64,000 nt of DNA from Sneathiella sp. (GTDB taxonomy: Bacteria; Pseudomonadota; Alphaproteobacteria; Sneathiellales; Sneathiellaceae): contig NZ_NZMB01000005.1 of assembly GCF_002694385.1 (NCBI RefSeq), forward strand, positions 174,938-238,937. The letters run 5' to 3'. The notes under the pieces were generated by a model that was not told the DNA's origin, searched no databases, and worked only from the letters and a program-made list of their open reading frames with translations. Positions 25,888 through 34,686 of the stretch are shown one piece after another. Both the position numbers and the translations under genes were made by a program. The stretch's first letter is position 1; each line of letters opens with the position of its first letter.

Positions 25888-27003
25888 ATGAAAAACAAAC
25901 TTTGCGAAATGTTCGGTATTGATGTGCCCATATTTGCATTTTCGCATTGTCGGGATGTCGTGGTGGAAGTCTCCAAGGCGGGCGGCATGGGCGTGCTCGG
26001 CATGGCGCGCATGGATCCGGACCGCCTGGAGGAAGAACTCAACTGGATTGATGAGCATATCGAGGGCAAGCCCTACGGCATTGACGTTCTGATGTCCGGT
26101 AATGTGACGGATTCCGGCGATCTGAAATATGAGCCGGAAAAGCTTCTGCCGAAGGAGCATGTTGATTTTGTCCGCCGCATGCTCGATGAGGCAGGCGTTC
26201 CGCCGCTTCCCGAAGGGGAGGAGGAGACAATCCGCCGCGAGATTGTGAAAGGCATGAACTTCACGCCCCGTGAAAGCCTTGACATGATCAATCGCGCCAT
26301 GAAGCATCCGATCAAGCTGATCGTCAATGCCCTTGGCACGCCTCCTGCGGCTCTGATTGAGGAAGCGCACAGCAAGGGGATCAAGGTGGCGGCGCTGGCC
26401 GGTAAGCCGCGTCATGCCATCAAGCACAAGGAAGCGGGCTGTGACTTCGTGATTGCGGTCGGCACGGAAGCGGGCGGTCATACGGGCGACATCTCCTCCC
26501 TTGTTCTGTGGCCGAGCATTGTCGATGCGGTCGATCCGATGCCGGTTCTGGGCGGCGGCGGCGTCGGCCGGGGCCGTCAGCTCGCCGCGGCGCTGGCGCT
26601 CGGCTGTGAAGGGGTGTGGTGCGGCTCCATTTGGCTCAAAACCGTTCAGAGCGAAGTGCCGCCGGAAATCAAGCAGAAGATGTTTGAGGCCGAAGCAGGC
26701 GATGCCATCCTCACGCGCAGCGTAACGGGCAAGCCGTGCCGGACGCTGAACAACAAATTCTCCCAGGCCTGGAATGCGCCGGGCGCGCCGGACTGCCTGC
26801 CCGCGCCGCTACAGAATTATCTGTGGTGGCAGGAAGGGCGCTCCCGCGTTGAACGGGTGCGGGCCAAGGACTTCCTGACCTATCCGGTCGGCCAGATCGT
26901 CGGCCAGATGCAGGAGGAAACCAGCGTCAAGGAAGTGGTTTATGATTTTATCAACGAACTTCTTGAATCGAAAGAGCGCATGGACAGCATGCTCAACGAA
27001 TAG
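25888..27003 (+). CDS. Nitronate monooxygenase-like FMN-dependent enzyme
   Basis: A 371-residue TIM-barrel flavoprotein of the nitronate monooxygenase/2-nitropropane dioxygenase family. It starts with F-G-I-D-V-P-I-F and has S-K-A-G-G-M-G-V-L-G near residue 30, the G-T-E-A-G-G-H-T-G FMN/catalytic segment (His near residue 197), and the phosphate-binding G-G-G-G-V-G-R-G-R-Q-L block (about 222). Many family members act on substrates other than nitronates, including enoyl-CoA-like compounds, and this operon context points that way. GGAAGG precedes the start. Three stem-loops follow its stop. Confidence 0.85.
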   Translation: MKNKLCEMFGIDVPIFAFSHCRDVVVEVSKAGGMGVLGMARMDPDRLEEELNWIDEHIEGKPYGIDVLMSGNVTDSGDLKYEPEKLLPKEHVDFVRRMLDEAGVPPLPEGEEETIRREIVKGMNFTPRESLDMINRAMKHPIKLIVNALGTPPAALIEEAHSKGIKVAALAGKPRHAIKHKEAGCDFVIAVGTEAGGHTGDISSLVLWPSIVDAVDPMPVLGGGGVGRGRQLAAALALGCEGVWCGSIWLKTVQSEVPPEIKQKMFEAEAGDAILTRSVTGKPCRTLNNKFSQAWNAPGAPDCLPAPLQNYLWWQEGRSRVERVRAKDFLTYPVGQIVGQMQEETSVKEVVYDFINELLESKERMDSMLNE

Positions 27004-27128
27004 CATTGGCGCTTTATGGCTCCAATGCCAGTCCCCTGCAACTCGTCAATCTCCCTCCCACTGATTGCGGATTGCAGGGGACAACTTTTCAAAAAGAAAA
27101 GGCCCGGACAAATCCGGGCCTTTTTGAT
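27003..27128. terminator. Triple stem-loop convergent terminator region
   Basis: The whole gap consists of three hairpins. The first has arms GCATTGG (27003-27009) and CCAATGC (27022-27028). The second has 11-base arms GTCCCCTGCAA (27031-27041) and TTGCAGGGGAC (27072-27082). The third is a classical terminator AAAGGCCCGGA / TCCGGGCCTTT (27098-27123) with a T tail. The last serves both converging operons. Confidence 0.85.
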
Positions 27129-27147
27129 TTAGCGAATACCGCCGGGA

Positions 27148-28398
27148 TCAGCGGTTCAGATTTTCGACGATAATTGCCGGGGCCATGCCACCAGCCGCGC
27201 ACATGGTGACGAGACCGTAGCGTTTGCCCTGCCGTTCCAGCTCATCAACAATGGTGCCGATCAGGACGGAGCCTGTCGCTCCGATCGGATGGCCGAGGGC
27301 CATGGCGCCGCCATTCACATTGACCTTGTCGCGATCGAGCTTCAGATCACGGATGAATTTTTCCGCAACAATCGAAAAGGCTTCGTTGATTTCCCACAGA
27401 TCAATGTCATCGGTTGTCAGCCCGGCGCGGGCCAGAACCTTCTTTGCGGCCGGAACCGGGGCATTCAGCATCAGTGTCGGGCAATCGCCGATATTCGCGG
27501 TCGCGACGATGCGGGCGCGCGGCTTCAGATTATGCTTCTTCACATAATCGGCGGAGGCAAGCAGCACTGCTGCCGAACCATCGACGACGCCGGAGGAATT
27601 GCCGGCATGATGCACATGGTTGAATTCCTTGATCTGGGGATATTTGTTCTTGATCAGGCTGCCATAGGTATCGCCCGTCTCCGTATCAATGACAATATCA
27701 CTGAACATGTTGAAAACGGTCTTGAGACCGGCGAGGCTTTCCATGGTCGTGCCGGGGCGGGGGAATTCCTCCTTATCGAGGGCGATGGAGCCGTCCGGAT
27801 TTTTAACCGGAATGAGGGAGCGGTCGAAACGCCCTTCGCGGATTGCCTTGTCCGCCCGTTTCTGGCTTTCGACGGCGAGGGCATCGACGGCCTGCCGGTC
27901 AATCCCCTCAAGGGTGGCGATGGCGTCGGCGCAGACGCCCTGATGCGCCTGAGGGTGTTTTTCGCGAAGTTCGAGGTTGCCCTGATCGAACAGGTTGGGA
28001 ACCGGTGGCGTCGGCAGAGAACCGGTAAAACTCATCATTTCCGTGCCGCCTGCAATGACCAGATCCTCCATGCCGGACATAATCTGCGCTGCGCCGAGGC
28101 TGACAGAGCTGATACCGGAACCGCAGAAGCGGTCAATGGTGATGCCGGAAGCCCGGATGTCATAGCCTGCCGTCAGGGCGGACATGCGGCCAAGGTCGGA
28201 GGATTGCTTGCCGACCTGTGTCGAGGTGCCCCAGATGATATCATCCACTTCCGAGGTATCTAAGCTGTTCCGTTCAGCAAGGGCTTTGAGCACGGTGGCG
28301 CCAAGCTGCTGCGGATGAATATGGGCGAGGGATCCTTTGCCCACCTTGCCAACGCCGCGCGGGGTGCGGCAGGCGTCAATTATAAATGCGTTAGACAT
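27148..28398 (-). CDS. Thiolase (acetyl-CoA C-acyltransferase)
   Basis: A 416-residue thiolase that cleaves 3-oxoacyl-CoA with CoA, or condenses acetyl-CoA. The nucleophile Cys is in I-D-R-F-C-G-S-G-I (about residue 91). The H-P-I-G-A-T-G-S block holds the catalytic His, and the C-terminal M-C-A-A-G-G-M-A carries the second Cys, so the triad is complete. It lies 20 bases downstream of the SDR gene in a leftward two-gene operon, giving the last two steps of a beta-oxidation spiral. Confidence 0.94.
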   Translation of the reverse strand: MSNAFIIDACRTPRGVGKVGKGSLAHIHPQQLGATVLKALAERNSLDTSEVDDIIWGTSTQVGKQSSDLGRMSALTAGYDIRASGITIDRFCGSGISSVSLGAAQIMSGMEDLVIAGGTEMMSFTGSLPTPPVPNLFDQGNLELREKHPQAHQGVCADAIATLEGIDRQAVDALAVESQKRADKAIREGRFDRSLIPVKNPDGSIALDKEEFPRPGTTMESLAGLKTVFNMFSDIVIDTETGDTYGSLIKNKYPQIKEFNHVHHAGNSSGVVDGSAAVLLASADYVKKHNLKPRARIVATANIGDCPTLMLNAPVPAAKKVLARAGLTTDDIDLWEINEAFSIVAEKFIRDLKLDRDKVNVNGGAMALGHPIGATGSVLIGTIVDELERQGKRYGLVTMCAAGGMAPAIIVENLNR

Positions 28399-28418
28399 GT
28401 TGTTTCCTTTGTTTTCTG

Positions 28419-29195
28419 TTAGCGGGGCGCCATGCGGATGGCGCCATCGAGGCGGACATCCTCACCGTTGAAATAGCCGTTGCGGATCATTTCCAAGGCA
28501 AGGGAGGCGTACTCCTCCGGCTGTCCAAGGCGGGACGGGTTGGGCACCTGCGCGGCGAGAGCGGCCTTCACCTTTTCCGGTGCGCGTTGCAGCAGCGGGG
28601 TGTCAAAAATGCCGGGGAGGATGGTGTTCACGCGGATCAGTTCCTGCGCGAGGTCGCGGGCGACGGGAAGCGTCATGCCGACCACGCCGCCCTTGGACGA
28701 GGCATAGGCCGCCTGACCGACCTGGCCATCTTCCGCCGCGACAGAGGCTGTATTGATGATGGCGCCGCGTTCCCCATCAATGGGGTCAAGGGTCAGCATC
28801 CCGGCCGCCGATTTGGCAATACAGCGGAAGGTGCCGATCAGATTGATCTGGATGATCATTTCATAATCGGCAAGCGGATAGTGCTTGATTTCGCCTGTTT
28901 CGCGGTCGCGGCTCACTGTCTTGCCCGCCTTGCCGGTCCCGGCGCAATTGACGAGGATTCGTTCCTGTCCCAATTTCTCGCGGATCGCGGCGAAACCCGC
29001 GTCGACCTCGGCTTCGGAGGTGACGTTAACCTTTGCAAAAGCGCCGCCGATTTCCTTGGCAACGGCCGTCCCCAATTCCTCATTCAGATCAAAAATGCCG
29101 ACCTTGACGCCATTTTCCGCCAGTTTGCGCGCTGTCGCGGCGCCAAGGCCCGATGCGCCGCCCGTGATGATGGCGGTTACTCCGTCCAGTTTCAT
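28419..29195 (-). CDS. Short-chain dehydrogenase, 3-hydroxyacyl-CoA dehydrogenase type 2-like
   Basis: A 258-residue SDR. The NAD-binding T-G-G-A-S-G-L-G-A-A-T is at about residues 11-21, N-C-A-G at about 86, and the catalytic Ser plus Y-A-S-S-K near residue 164-168. The V-D-A-G-F-A-A-I block and Y-F-N-G-E-D-V-R-L-D-G-A near the C-terminus resemble the HSD17B10/HadD-type 3-hydroxyacyl-CoA dehydrogenases. Pairing with the downstream thiolase supports oxidation of a 3-hydroxyacyl-CoA. Confidence 0.9.
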   Translation of the reverse strand: MKLDGVTAIITGGASGLGAATARKLAENGVKVGIFDLNEELGTAVAKEIGGAFAKVNVTSEAEVDAGFAAIREKLGQERILVNCAGTGKAGKTVSRDRETGEIKHYPLADYEMIIQINLIGTFRCIAKSAAGMLTLDPIDGERGAIINTASVAAEDGQVGQAAYASSKGGVVGMTLPVARDLAQELIRVNTILPGIFDTPLLQRAPEKVKAALAAQVPNPSRLGQPEEYASLALEMIRNGYFNGEDVRLDGAIRMAPR

Positions 29196-29497
29196 TGTCT
29201 GTGTCTCCTTCTCAATCCCGTGGTTGGTTTTATTATTTCCCGGTCTGGTTCTTCAGGGAGCGGGGTGAATGTTTGGTCTGTTTTTAGCCATTAATATCGC
29301 TTTTCGCGCCATTTCAAGGCGGGCCGGTCACAATGACAGGCCGTTTTTTCAAATAATATGGCGTGTAACGACGCTGTTGGCAAAGGCTAATATCGGGCGC
29401 GGTTAAACCCCTGTCCGCATTTCATTTTCTATTGAGTTCTGCGTCGATCAGTTTAGTCTGATATACAATCAATAAGATAAAAATGAAGGGGAGGGGC
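29196..29497. promoter_or_regulatory. Divergent region, SDR-thiolase / acyl-CoA dehydrogenase-kinase operons
   Basis: A 302-base gap with no supportable gene. It contains a terminator-like imperfect hairpin GGCCGGTC / GACAGGCC with a T6 tail at 29322-29349, on the rightward strand. An inverted repeat ATCAG (29447-29451) and CTGAT (29458-29462) abuts TATACA (29462-29467), a possible -10. AAGGGGAGGGG lies just before the ATG. The hairpin in a divergent gap could attenuate the rightward transcript; this is speculative. Confidence 0.4.
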
Positions 29498-30781
29498 ATG
29501 GCGGGAACAACCAACTTCAATCTGCCGCAGGATCTGCTGGATTATCTGAAAGTGCTGGATGATTTTATTGAAACGGAGATCCGCCCGCTGGAGCGTCAGG
29601 ACGACAATATCCGGTTTTTCGATCATCGGCGGGAGGATGCGCGGACGGACTGGGATCGAGACGGTCTGCCGAACGAGGAGTGGGAGGAGTTGCTGTTCGA
29701 AGCCAAGCGCCGCGCCGATCGGGCCGGGCACTTCCGTTATCCGCTGCCGAAGGAATTTGGCGGGCAGAATGGCTCCAATCTCAGCATGGCAGTGATCCGG
29801 GAACATTTCGCCACCAAGGGACTCGGCCTGCATAATGATCTGCAAAATGAGCATTCCATCGTCGGCAACAATGTCGGCGTTCTGCTGATGCTGGCCTATG
29901 GCACGGAAGCGCAGAAGGCCGACTGGGTGGAAGATCTGCTGCAGGGGCGGAAACGTTTCTCCTTCGGAATTACGGAACCCGATCATGGCTCCGACGCCAC
30001 CCATATGGAGACAACCGCCGTTCGGGAGGGGGATGACTGGATCATCAATGGCGAAAAGACATGGAATACGGGCATTCACAAGGCAAGCCATGATCTGATT
30101 TTCGCCCGCACATCAGGCAAGGCGGGCGATGGCTTTGGCATCACCTGTTTTCTGGTGCCGACCGAGACGGCGGGCTTCAAGGTGGAGGAATATCTCTGGA
30201 CCTTCAATATGCCGACGGATCACGCGCATATCTCCCTTAAAGATGTCCGGGTGCCGCATTCCACGATCCTCGGAGAAGAGGGGCGCGGGCTTCAGGTGGT
30301 GCAGCATTTCTTTAACGAGAATCGTATCCGGCAGGCCGCCTCCAGCCTGGGCGCAGCGCAGTATTGCATTAACGAGGCGGTTCAATATGCGAAGGAGCGC
30401 AAACCCTTCGGCAAGGCGCTCGCTAGCAATCAGGGGATCCAGTTTCCGTTGGTGGAATTGCAGACGCAGTGTGAAATGCTGCGGGCGCTGATCTATAAAA
30501 CCGCCTGGATGATGGACGAATATGGCGCCTTCAGCGTGTCCGACAAGGTATCCATGTGTAACTACTGGGCGAACCGGCTGTGCTGCAACGCTGCCGATCA
30601 GGCGATGCAGGTTCATGGCGGGATCGGCTATTCCCGCTACAAGGCGTTCGAGCATATCTACCGCCATCATCGCCGCTACCGTATCACCGAAGGGGCGGAG
30701 GAAATCCAGATGCGGCGGGTCGCGGGCTATATGTTCGGCTTCATGTCGCAGAAAGCGCCAAAGGGTGTCCGCGAAGACTGA
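29498..30781 (+). CDS. Acyl-CoA dehydrogenase, ACAD10/11- or LvaC-like
   Basis: A 427-residue acyl-CoA dehydrogenase, longer than the usual 380. GGGGAGGGGC stands before the chosen ATG, five codons after an alternative. Visible blocks are F-G-I-T-E-P-D-H-G-S-D-A-T, H-G-G-I-G-Y-S-R-Y-K-A-F-E-H-I-Y-R (with the position of the catalytic Glu) and R-Y-R-I-T-E-G-A-E-E-I-Q. The next gene is an APH-type kinase. The same pairing occurs in mammalian ACAD10/ACAD11 and in the levulinate-pathway LvaA/LvaC enzymes, where the dehydrogenase-family partner removes phosphate from a 4-phosphoacyl-CoA. A role in 4-hydroxyacid catabolism is inference from this context. Confidence 0.88.
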   Translation: MAGTTNFNLPQDLLDYLKVLDDFIETEIRPLERQDDNIRFFDHRREDARTDWDRDGLPNEEWEELLFEAKRRADRAGHFRYPLPKEFGGQNGSNLSMAVIREHFATKGLGLHNDLQNEHSIVGNNVGVLLMLAYGTEAQKADWVEDLLQGRKRFSFGITEPDHGSDATHMETTAVREGDDWIINGEKTWNTGIHKASHDLIFARTSGKAGDGFGITCFLVPTETAGFKVEEYLWTFNMPTDHAHISLKDVRVPHSTILGEEGRGLQVVQHFFNENRIRQAASSLGAAQYCINEAVQYAKERKPFGKALASNQGIQFPLVELQTQCEMLRALIYKTAWMMDEYGAFSVSDKVSMCNYWANRLCCNAADQAMQVHGGIGYSRYKAFEHIYRHHRRYRITEGAEEIQMRRVAGYMFGFMSQKAPKGVRED

Positions 30782-30804
30782 GGACGGAGCGAGAGGAGGG
30801 AGCC

Positions 30805-32226
30805 GTGGAGGAGACGTCGCCCGCGACATTTCACGCCTTGCTTGAGACCGCTCTGGGACGGCATATCGAGGGATTCAAGCGTCTCAAAGCGGCCGAACGG
30901 CTGTCCGGTGGGGCCAGCCAGGAAACCTATCGCCTGACCATCGAGACGGCAGCGGGCGCTGAAACGCTCGCCCTGCGCCGAGCGCCTCCCGGTGTCGGTG
31001 AAAATGACACCGGCCCCGGTCTGGCAATAGAGGCGGAGTTGTTTCGGGTCGCGCGCTCCGTCGGTGTGCCGGGCCCGGAAATTCATTATGTACTGGAGGC
31101 CGAAGATGGCCTTGGCGCGGGCTTCATCATGGAATGGATTGATGGCGAGACATTGGGGGCGAAAATCGCCCGCAGTGAAGACTTTGCCGAGATCCGCCCC
31201 CGGCTTGCCTATCAGTGCGGCCAGATCCTCGCCCGCATCCACGGCATGGATGTTTCTGCCTGTGGCCTTGACCGGCATTTGACGCGCCTGACGCCGGAGG
31301 CCTATATCCACCAGACATGGGATAATTACAAAAAGCTGGACGCGGCGGAGCCGATGATCGATTACACGGCGCGCTGGCTGCTTGAAAATCTGCCGCCGGA
31401 ACTGACGCCGCAGCTTGTCCATAATGATTTCCGCAATGGCAACCTGATCGTCTCGAAAACGCAAGGGGTGGTTGCTGTGCTGGACTGGGAGATTGCCCAT
31501 ATCGGTGATCCAATGCGGGATTTGGGCTGGATCTGTACCGGCTCCTGGCGGTTTGGGCAGAATGACCATCCCGTCGGCGGTTTTGGGAGGCGGGAGGACC
31601 TTTTCGCCGGCTATGAAGCGGAAAGCGGCCGAAAAATTGACCCCGATCATGTGCGGTTCTGGGAGGTGTTCGGCTCCTTCTGGTGGGCGGTTGGCTGTCT
31701 CCGGATGGGGGAACGTTACCGACAGAATCCATCCGTGGGCGTCGAATATCCGGCCATCGGGCGGCGCAGTTCGGAATGCCAGGTCGATTGTGTCAATCTG
31801 CTTATCCCGGGTCCGGTCAGCGTTCCCGAAGCGGATGTTCGCAGCCTCACCGCCGATCTGCCGGGAACGGATGAGATTTTGAAGAGTGTGCGCGATTTTC
31901 TGCGCCAGGATGTCATGGCCGTTACGGAAGGCCGCAACCGGTTTCTGGCCCGCGTCGGGGCGAATGCGCTTGATATTGTTCTCAGGGAAGTCACGCTGGG
32001 GGAGCGGCACCGGTTGGAAATGCAGCAGAGGCTTGCCTTTCTACTTGGATGTGAAGGCGCTCTCGGGGAGCTCAAAAAACGTCTGGTTGACGCGTTGAGA
32101 CAGGGAAAAATGCCTCTCAATACGCCGGGCCTCGCCGAATATCTGCGTGATAGCGTTGTCTGGCAGGCGGCCATTGACCAGCCCTCCTACCCGGGATATC
32201 GGCAGGCAATAGCCTTTCACGACTGA
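30805..32226 (+). CDS. APH-family phosphotransferase fused to a DUF6285-like C-terminal domain
   Basis: A 473-residue protein starting with GTG behind an excellent GAGGAGGG site 24 bases after the dehydrogenase stop. Upstream in-frame ATGs lie inside the dehydrogenase gene and are rejected. Residues about 20-300 form an aminoglycoside-phosphotransferase-like kinase with the Brenner motif H-N-D-F-R-N-G-N (His206-Asn213) and the metal-binding L-D-W-E (Asp227). Residues about 355-470 look like DUF6285 (I-L-K-S-V-R-D-F-L-R, F-L-A-R-V-G-A-N-A-L-D-I-V-L-R-E). Such kinases phosphorylate a 4-hydroxyacyl-CoA in the Lva and ACAD10/11 systems. The substrate here is inferred from the neighbour. Confidence 0.85.
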   Translation: MEETSPATFHALLETALGRHIEGFKRLKAAERLSGGASQETYRLTIETAAGAETLALRRAPPGVGENDTGPGLAIEAELFRVARSVGVPGPEIHYVLEAEDGLGAGFIMEWIDGETLGAKIARSEDFAEIRPRLAYQCGQILARIHGMDVSACGLDRHLTRLTPEAYIHQTWDNYKKLDAAEPMIDYTARWLLENLPPELTPQLVHNDFRNGNLIVSKTQGVVAVLDWEIAHIGDPMRDLGWICTGSWRFGQNDHPVGGFGRREDLFAGYEAESGRKIDPDHVRFWEVFGSFWWAVGCLRMGERYRQNPSVGVEYPAIGRRSSECQVDCVNLLIPGPVSVPEADVRSLTADLPGTDEILKSVRDFLRQDVMAVTEGRNRFLARVGANALDIVLREVTLGERHRLEMQQRLAFLLGCEGALGELKKRLVDALRQGKMPLNTPGLAEYLRDSVVWQAAIDQPSYPGYRQAIAFHD

Positions 32227-32287
32227 TCCGCCGCAGTCTCCACGCAGGCATTCCCGGGTGTATCCAGAGAGCCACTTATTTTCTTTC

Positions 32288-32345
32288 AATGATAATCATT
32301 CGCAAAATGCTGGTTGACAGTATACGGCGCTATTGATAATCACTA
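32288..32345 (+). promoter_or_regulatory. Fur-box-like iron operators and promoter of the haem operon
   Basis: AATGATAATCATT at 32288-32300 is a near-perfect core Fur box, and a second partial copy ATTGATAATCACTA lies at 32332-32345. A -35-like TTGACA (32314-32319) falls between them, with GATAAT overlapping the second copy as -10. The layout predicts iron-repressed transcription of hemP and the following haem genes. The binding protein could be Fur or another family member; this is inference. Confidence 0.7.
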
Positions 32346-32396
32346 CCAAAAGGTAGCCAATTTATTGTAAATACTCATCTAAAGAATGGTCCGAGA

Positions 32397-32570
32397 ATGT
32401 TGGATAATCAGCCCGGCGGCAAAAGCAGCAAACGGATGATTATGCTGGAAGATGAAACCTTGCAGAGTAGCGATCTGTTCACGCAGGGCAAGGAACTGAC
32501 GATCATTCACAACAGTGAGGCTTACAAGTTACGGCTGACCGGTAATGGAAAACTGATTCTAACAAAATAA
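32397..32570 (+). CDS. hemP: Hemin uptake protein HemP
   Basis: A 57-residue protein in the short gap between the phosphotransferase and the receptor gene. Its second half, D-L-F-T-Q-G-K-E-L-T-I-I-H-N-S-E-A-Y-K-L followed by R-L-T and K-L-I-L-T-K, is the HemP domain signature. HemP proteins are tiny cytoplasmic factors encoded next to haem receptors; in some bacteria they are needed for full expression of haem uptake genes. The Fur-like sites lie 50-110 bases upstream. The weak ribosome site (CCGAGA) is the only unusual point. Confidence 0.85.
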   Translation: MLDNQPGGKSSKRMIMLEDETLQSSDLFTQGKELTIIHNSEAYKLRLTGNGKLILTK

Positions 32571-32652
32571 GCTATTAGCCCGCCACCCAGCCAACAGGTC
32601 ATCCTGAGAGCCAGGCAGCAAGCAAACGCGTTCACGAATAGAAAGTGTTGAA

Positions 32653-34686
32653 ATGCGTCGAATTCTGCCGCTCGCCTGTACGAGCCTGCTTCTGTCAAGC
32701 ACGTTCCTGACCCCTGCCTTTGCCCAAGAGGCAAATGAACAGCCGAGTGTTTCCCTGGATGCCATAACTGTTTACGCGACGCGGACGCCGCAGTCATCGT
32801 TTGAGGTTCCGGCCTCAACATCCAGCATTGATACGGAGGCGCCAGGCAATGCACTGGCAGGAGATACGAGCGATTTGCTGAAATACACGCCGGGCGTTGA
32901 AGTGGCCAACGGGCCGCGCCGCAACGGCCAGACGGTGTCGATCCGCGGGTTTGACAATGACGCCATCATCACCCTGATGGATGGCCGTCGGCAGAATTTT
33001 GAAGCGGCGCATGACGGACGCTTCTATATTGATCCGTCTCTGCTGAAGCGTGTTGAAGTCGTGCGTGGTGCGTCTTCCGCTGTTTATGGCGGGGGTGGAA
33101 TTGGCGGCGTTCTGGCGTTCGACACGAAAGATGCGGCGGATATGCTGGCGCCGGGCGATGACTTCGGCGTTTACAGCGCGATGGGCTATCGCTCCGGCAA
33201 TGAAGAATATGCGCCGGTGGTTTCCGCTTTTGGACGGACCGGGGCGTTCGATGTTATCGGGATTGCCTCCTACCGCAATGCCGGGAATATTCGTCAGGGC
33301 GGTGGATCAGAATTGCAGACGGATGACGAGCTGCTTTCGGGCCTTTTCAAGGTCGGTTATAATTTCAACGATTTCAATAACCTGAAATTCATCTATCAGG
33401 GTCTTCGCAATGACGGGTCGGAACCAAACAACGGCGGTGGCGCCGTTACAACGTCGAACCCGATTGTGCAGAAGAAGGTGACGGATAACCAGTTCGGCCT
33501 GAAGTATGAATTTGAAAACCCGGCCAACGATTGGCTGAAGCCCAAGCTGCATGTCTATTACAATAACACCGATGTGCGGGAAACGGATATTTCCGGCTCC
33601 AACACAGGGCGAGTTCAGGTTCGTGAAATTGAAACTATTGGCTTCAATGCCGATAACCAGACGATCCTGAACGTCAATGAAAATCAGAAGCATACGCTGT
33701 CCTATGGTTTTGAAATCTATCATGATGAGCAGACCGGATCGACCACCAACGGTGGCACGCGGCCGGGCGTCCCGAATGCCGATGCGACTAACTATGGCGT
33801 GTATGTGCAGAATGAGTTTGACTGGCGGACAGATTATGGCCGCTTCCTGATCATTCCGGCGGCCCGTTTCGATTCCTATCGCAGCAGTGACGATGCCGGT
33901 AATTCGCAGGATGAAAGCCAGGTTTCGCCGAAATTTTCCGTCAGCTACATGCCGAATGACAATTTCATGGTCTATGGTAGCTATGCGCAGGCTTTCCGGG
34001 CGCCGAACCTGACGGAACTGTATTCGTCCGGCCAGCATTTCCCGGCTGTGCCGCCTATGTTCCCAGCCAACTTTTTTACGCCCAATCCGAACCTGAAGCC
34101 GGAAACGGTCACCACCTATGAAATCGGCGCGGGCTTCGATTTTGCCGGTATTCCCGGTCCCCATGACCGTGCATATATGAAGGGGTCCTGGTTCCTCAGC
34201 TATGGCGATGATTTCATCACCCAGAATGTTGATATTTTCGGCGGCACCACGACCATGACCAACGTGCCGGAAGCCCGCCTGAGCGGTTTCGAAATTGAGG
34301 CGCTTTACCAGATCAATCCGGTGACGGCGAAGCTCGGCCTTTCCTATGTCGAGGCAGAGGATGAAACCACCGGTGCCTATCTTGATAACAACGTGCCGAT
34401 GACGCTGGTTGCCGACCTTTCCTACGATGCCACCTCGATCGAGAGCATTTTTGGTGTCCGCGGCCGTTTCGCGACTGAAAATGACAAAAACAGCACAGGT
34501 GTGGCAACGTCGGGCTATTCCGTTTTCGATCTTTACTATCGCTGGATGCCGAGCATGAAGCCGCTTGACACCCTGACGGTTGACTTCGGCGTATCCAATA
34601 TTTTCGACAAGGAATACACGACGGCTTATTCCGGCCTGTATGAAGAAGGCCGCAGCGTCAATGTAAGGGTGGCATATCAATGGTAG
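32653..34686 (+). CDS. hmuR: TonB-dependent haem/haemoglobin receptor
   Basis: A 677-residue outer-membrane receptor. The signal peptide is about residues 1-24 (cleaved after A-F-A). A TonB-box-like D-A-I-T-V-Y-A-T follows at about 35-43. A plug domain spans about 50-165 (V-S-I-R-G-F-D-N-D, V-R-G-A-S-S-A-V-Y-G-G-G) and the rest is a barrel. The haem-receptor hallmarks F-R-A-P-N-L and N-P-N-L-K-P-E-T are present (residues about 447-485), and the last residue is aromatic. It imports haem into the periplasm. The stop overlaps the tonB start. Confidence 0.92.
   Translation: MRRILPLACTSLLLSSTFLTPAFAQEANEQPSVSLDAITVYATRTPQSSFEVPASTSSIDTEAPGNALAGDTSDLLKYTPGVEVANGPRRNGQTVSIRGFDNDAIITLMDGRRQNFEAAHDGRFYIDPSLLKRVEVVRGASSAVYGGGGIGGVLAFDTKDAADMLAPGDDFGVYSAMGYRSGNEEYAPVVSAFGRTGAFDVIGIASYRNAGNIRQGGGSELQTDDELLSGLFKVGYNFNDFNNLKFIYQGLRNDGSEPNNGGGAVTTSNPIVQKKVTDNQFGLKYEFENPANDWLKPKLHVYYNNTDVRETDISGSNTGRVQVREIETIGFNADNQTILNVNENQKHTLSYGFEIYHDEQTGSTTNGGTRPGVPNADATNYGVYVQNEFDWRTDYGRFLIIPAARFDSYRSSDDAGNSQDESQVSPKFSVSYMPNDNFMVYGSYAQAFRAPNLTELYSSGQHFPAVPPMFPANFFTPNPNLKPETVTTYEIGAGFDFAGIPGPHDRAYMKGSWFLSYGDDFITQNVDIFGGTTTMTNVPEARLSGFEIEALYQINPVTAKLGLSYVEAEDETTGAYLDNNVPMTLVADLSYDATSIESIFGVRGRFATENDKNSTGVATSGYSVFDLYYRWMPSMKPLDTLTVDFGVSNIFDKEYTTAYSGLYEEGRSVNVRVAYQW

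Noticed and set aside
29322-29349. Terminator-like hairpin in a divergent gap
   Set aside because: The stem has a mismatch and no upstream rightward gene ends here; kept only as a remark, not as a terminator.
30580-30804. N-terminal extension of the phosphotransferase
   Set aside because: It would lie inside the dehydrogenase gene in another frame; the GTG at 30805 has a strong Shine-Dalgarno and begins the conserved protein.
30727-32010. 427-codon frame antisense to the phosphotransferase
   Set aside because: The other strand carries the kinase motifs with a good ribosome site; this frame has none and no domain pattern.
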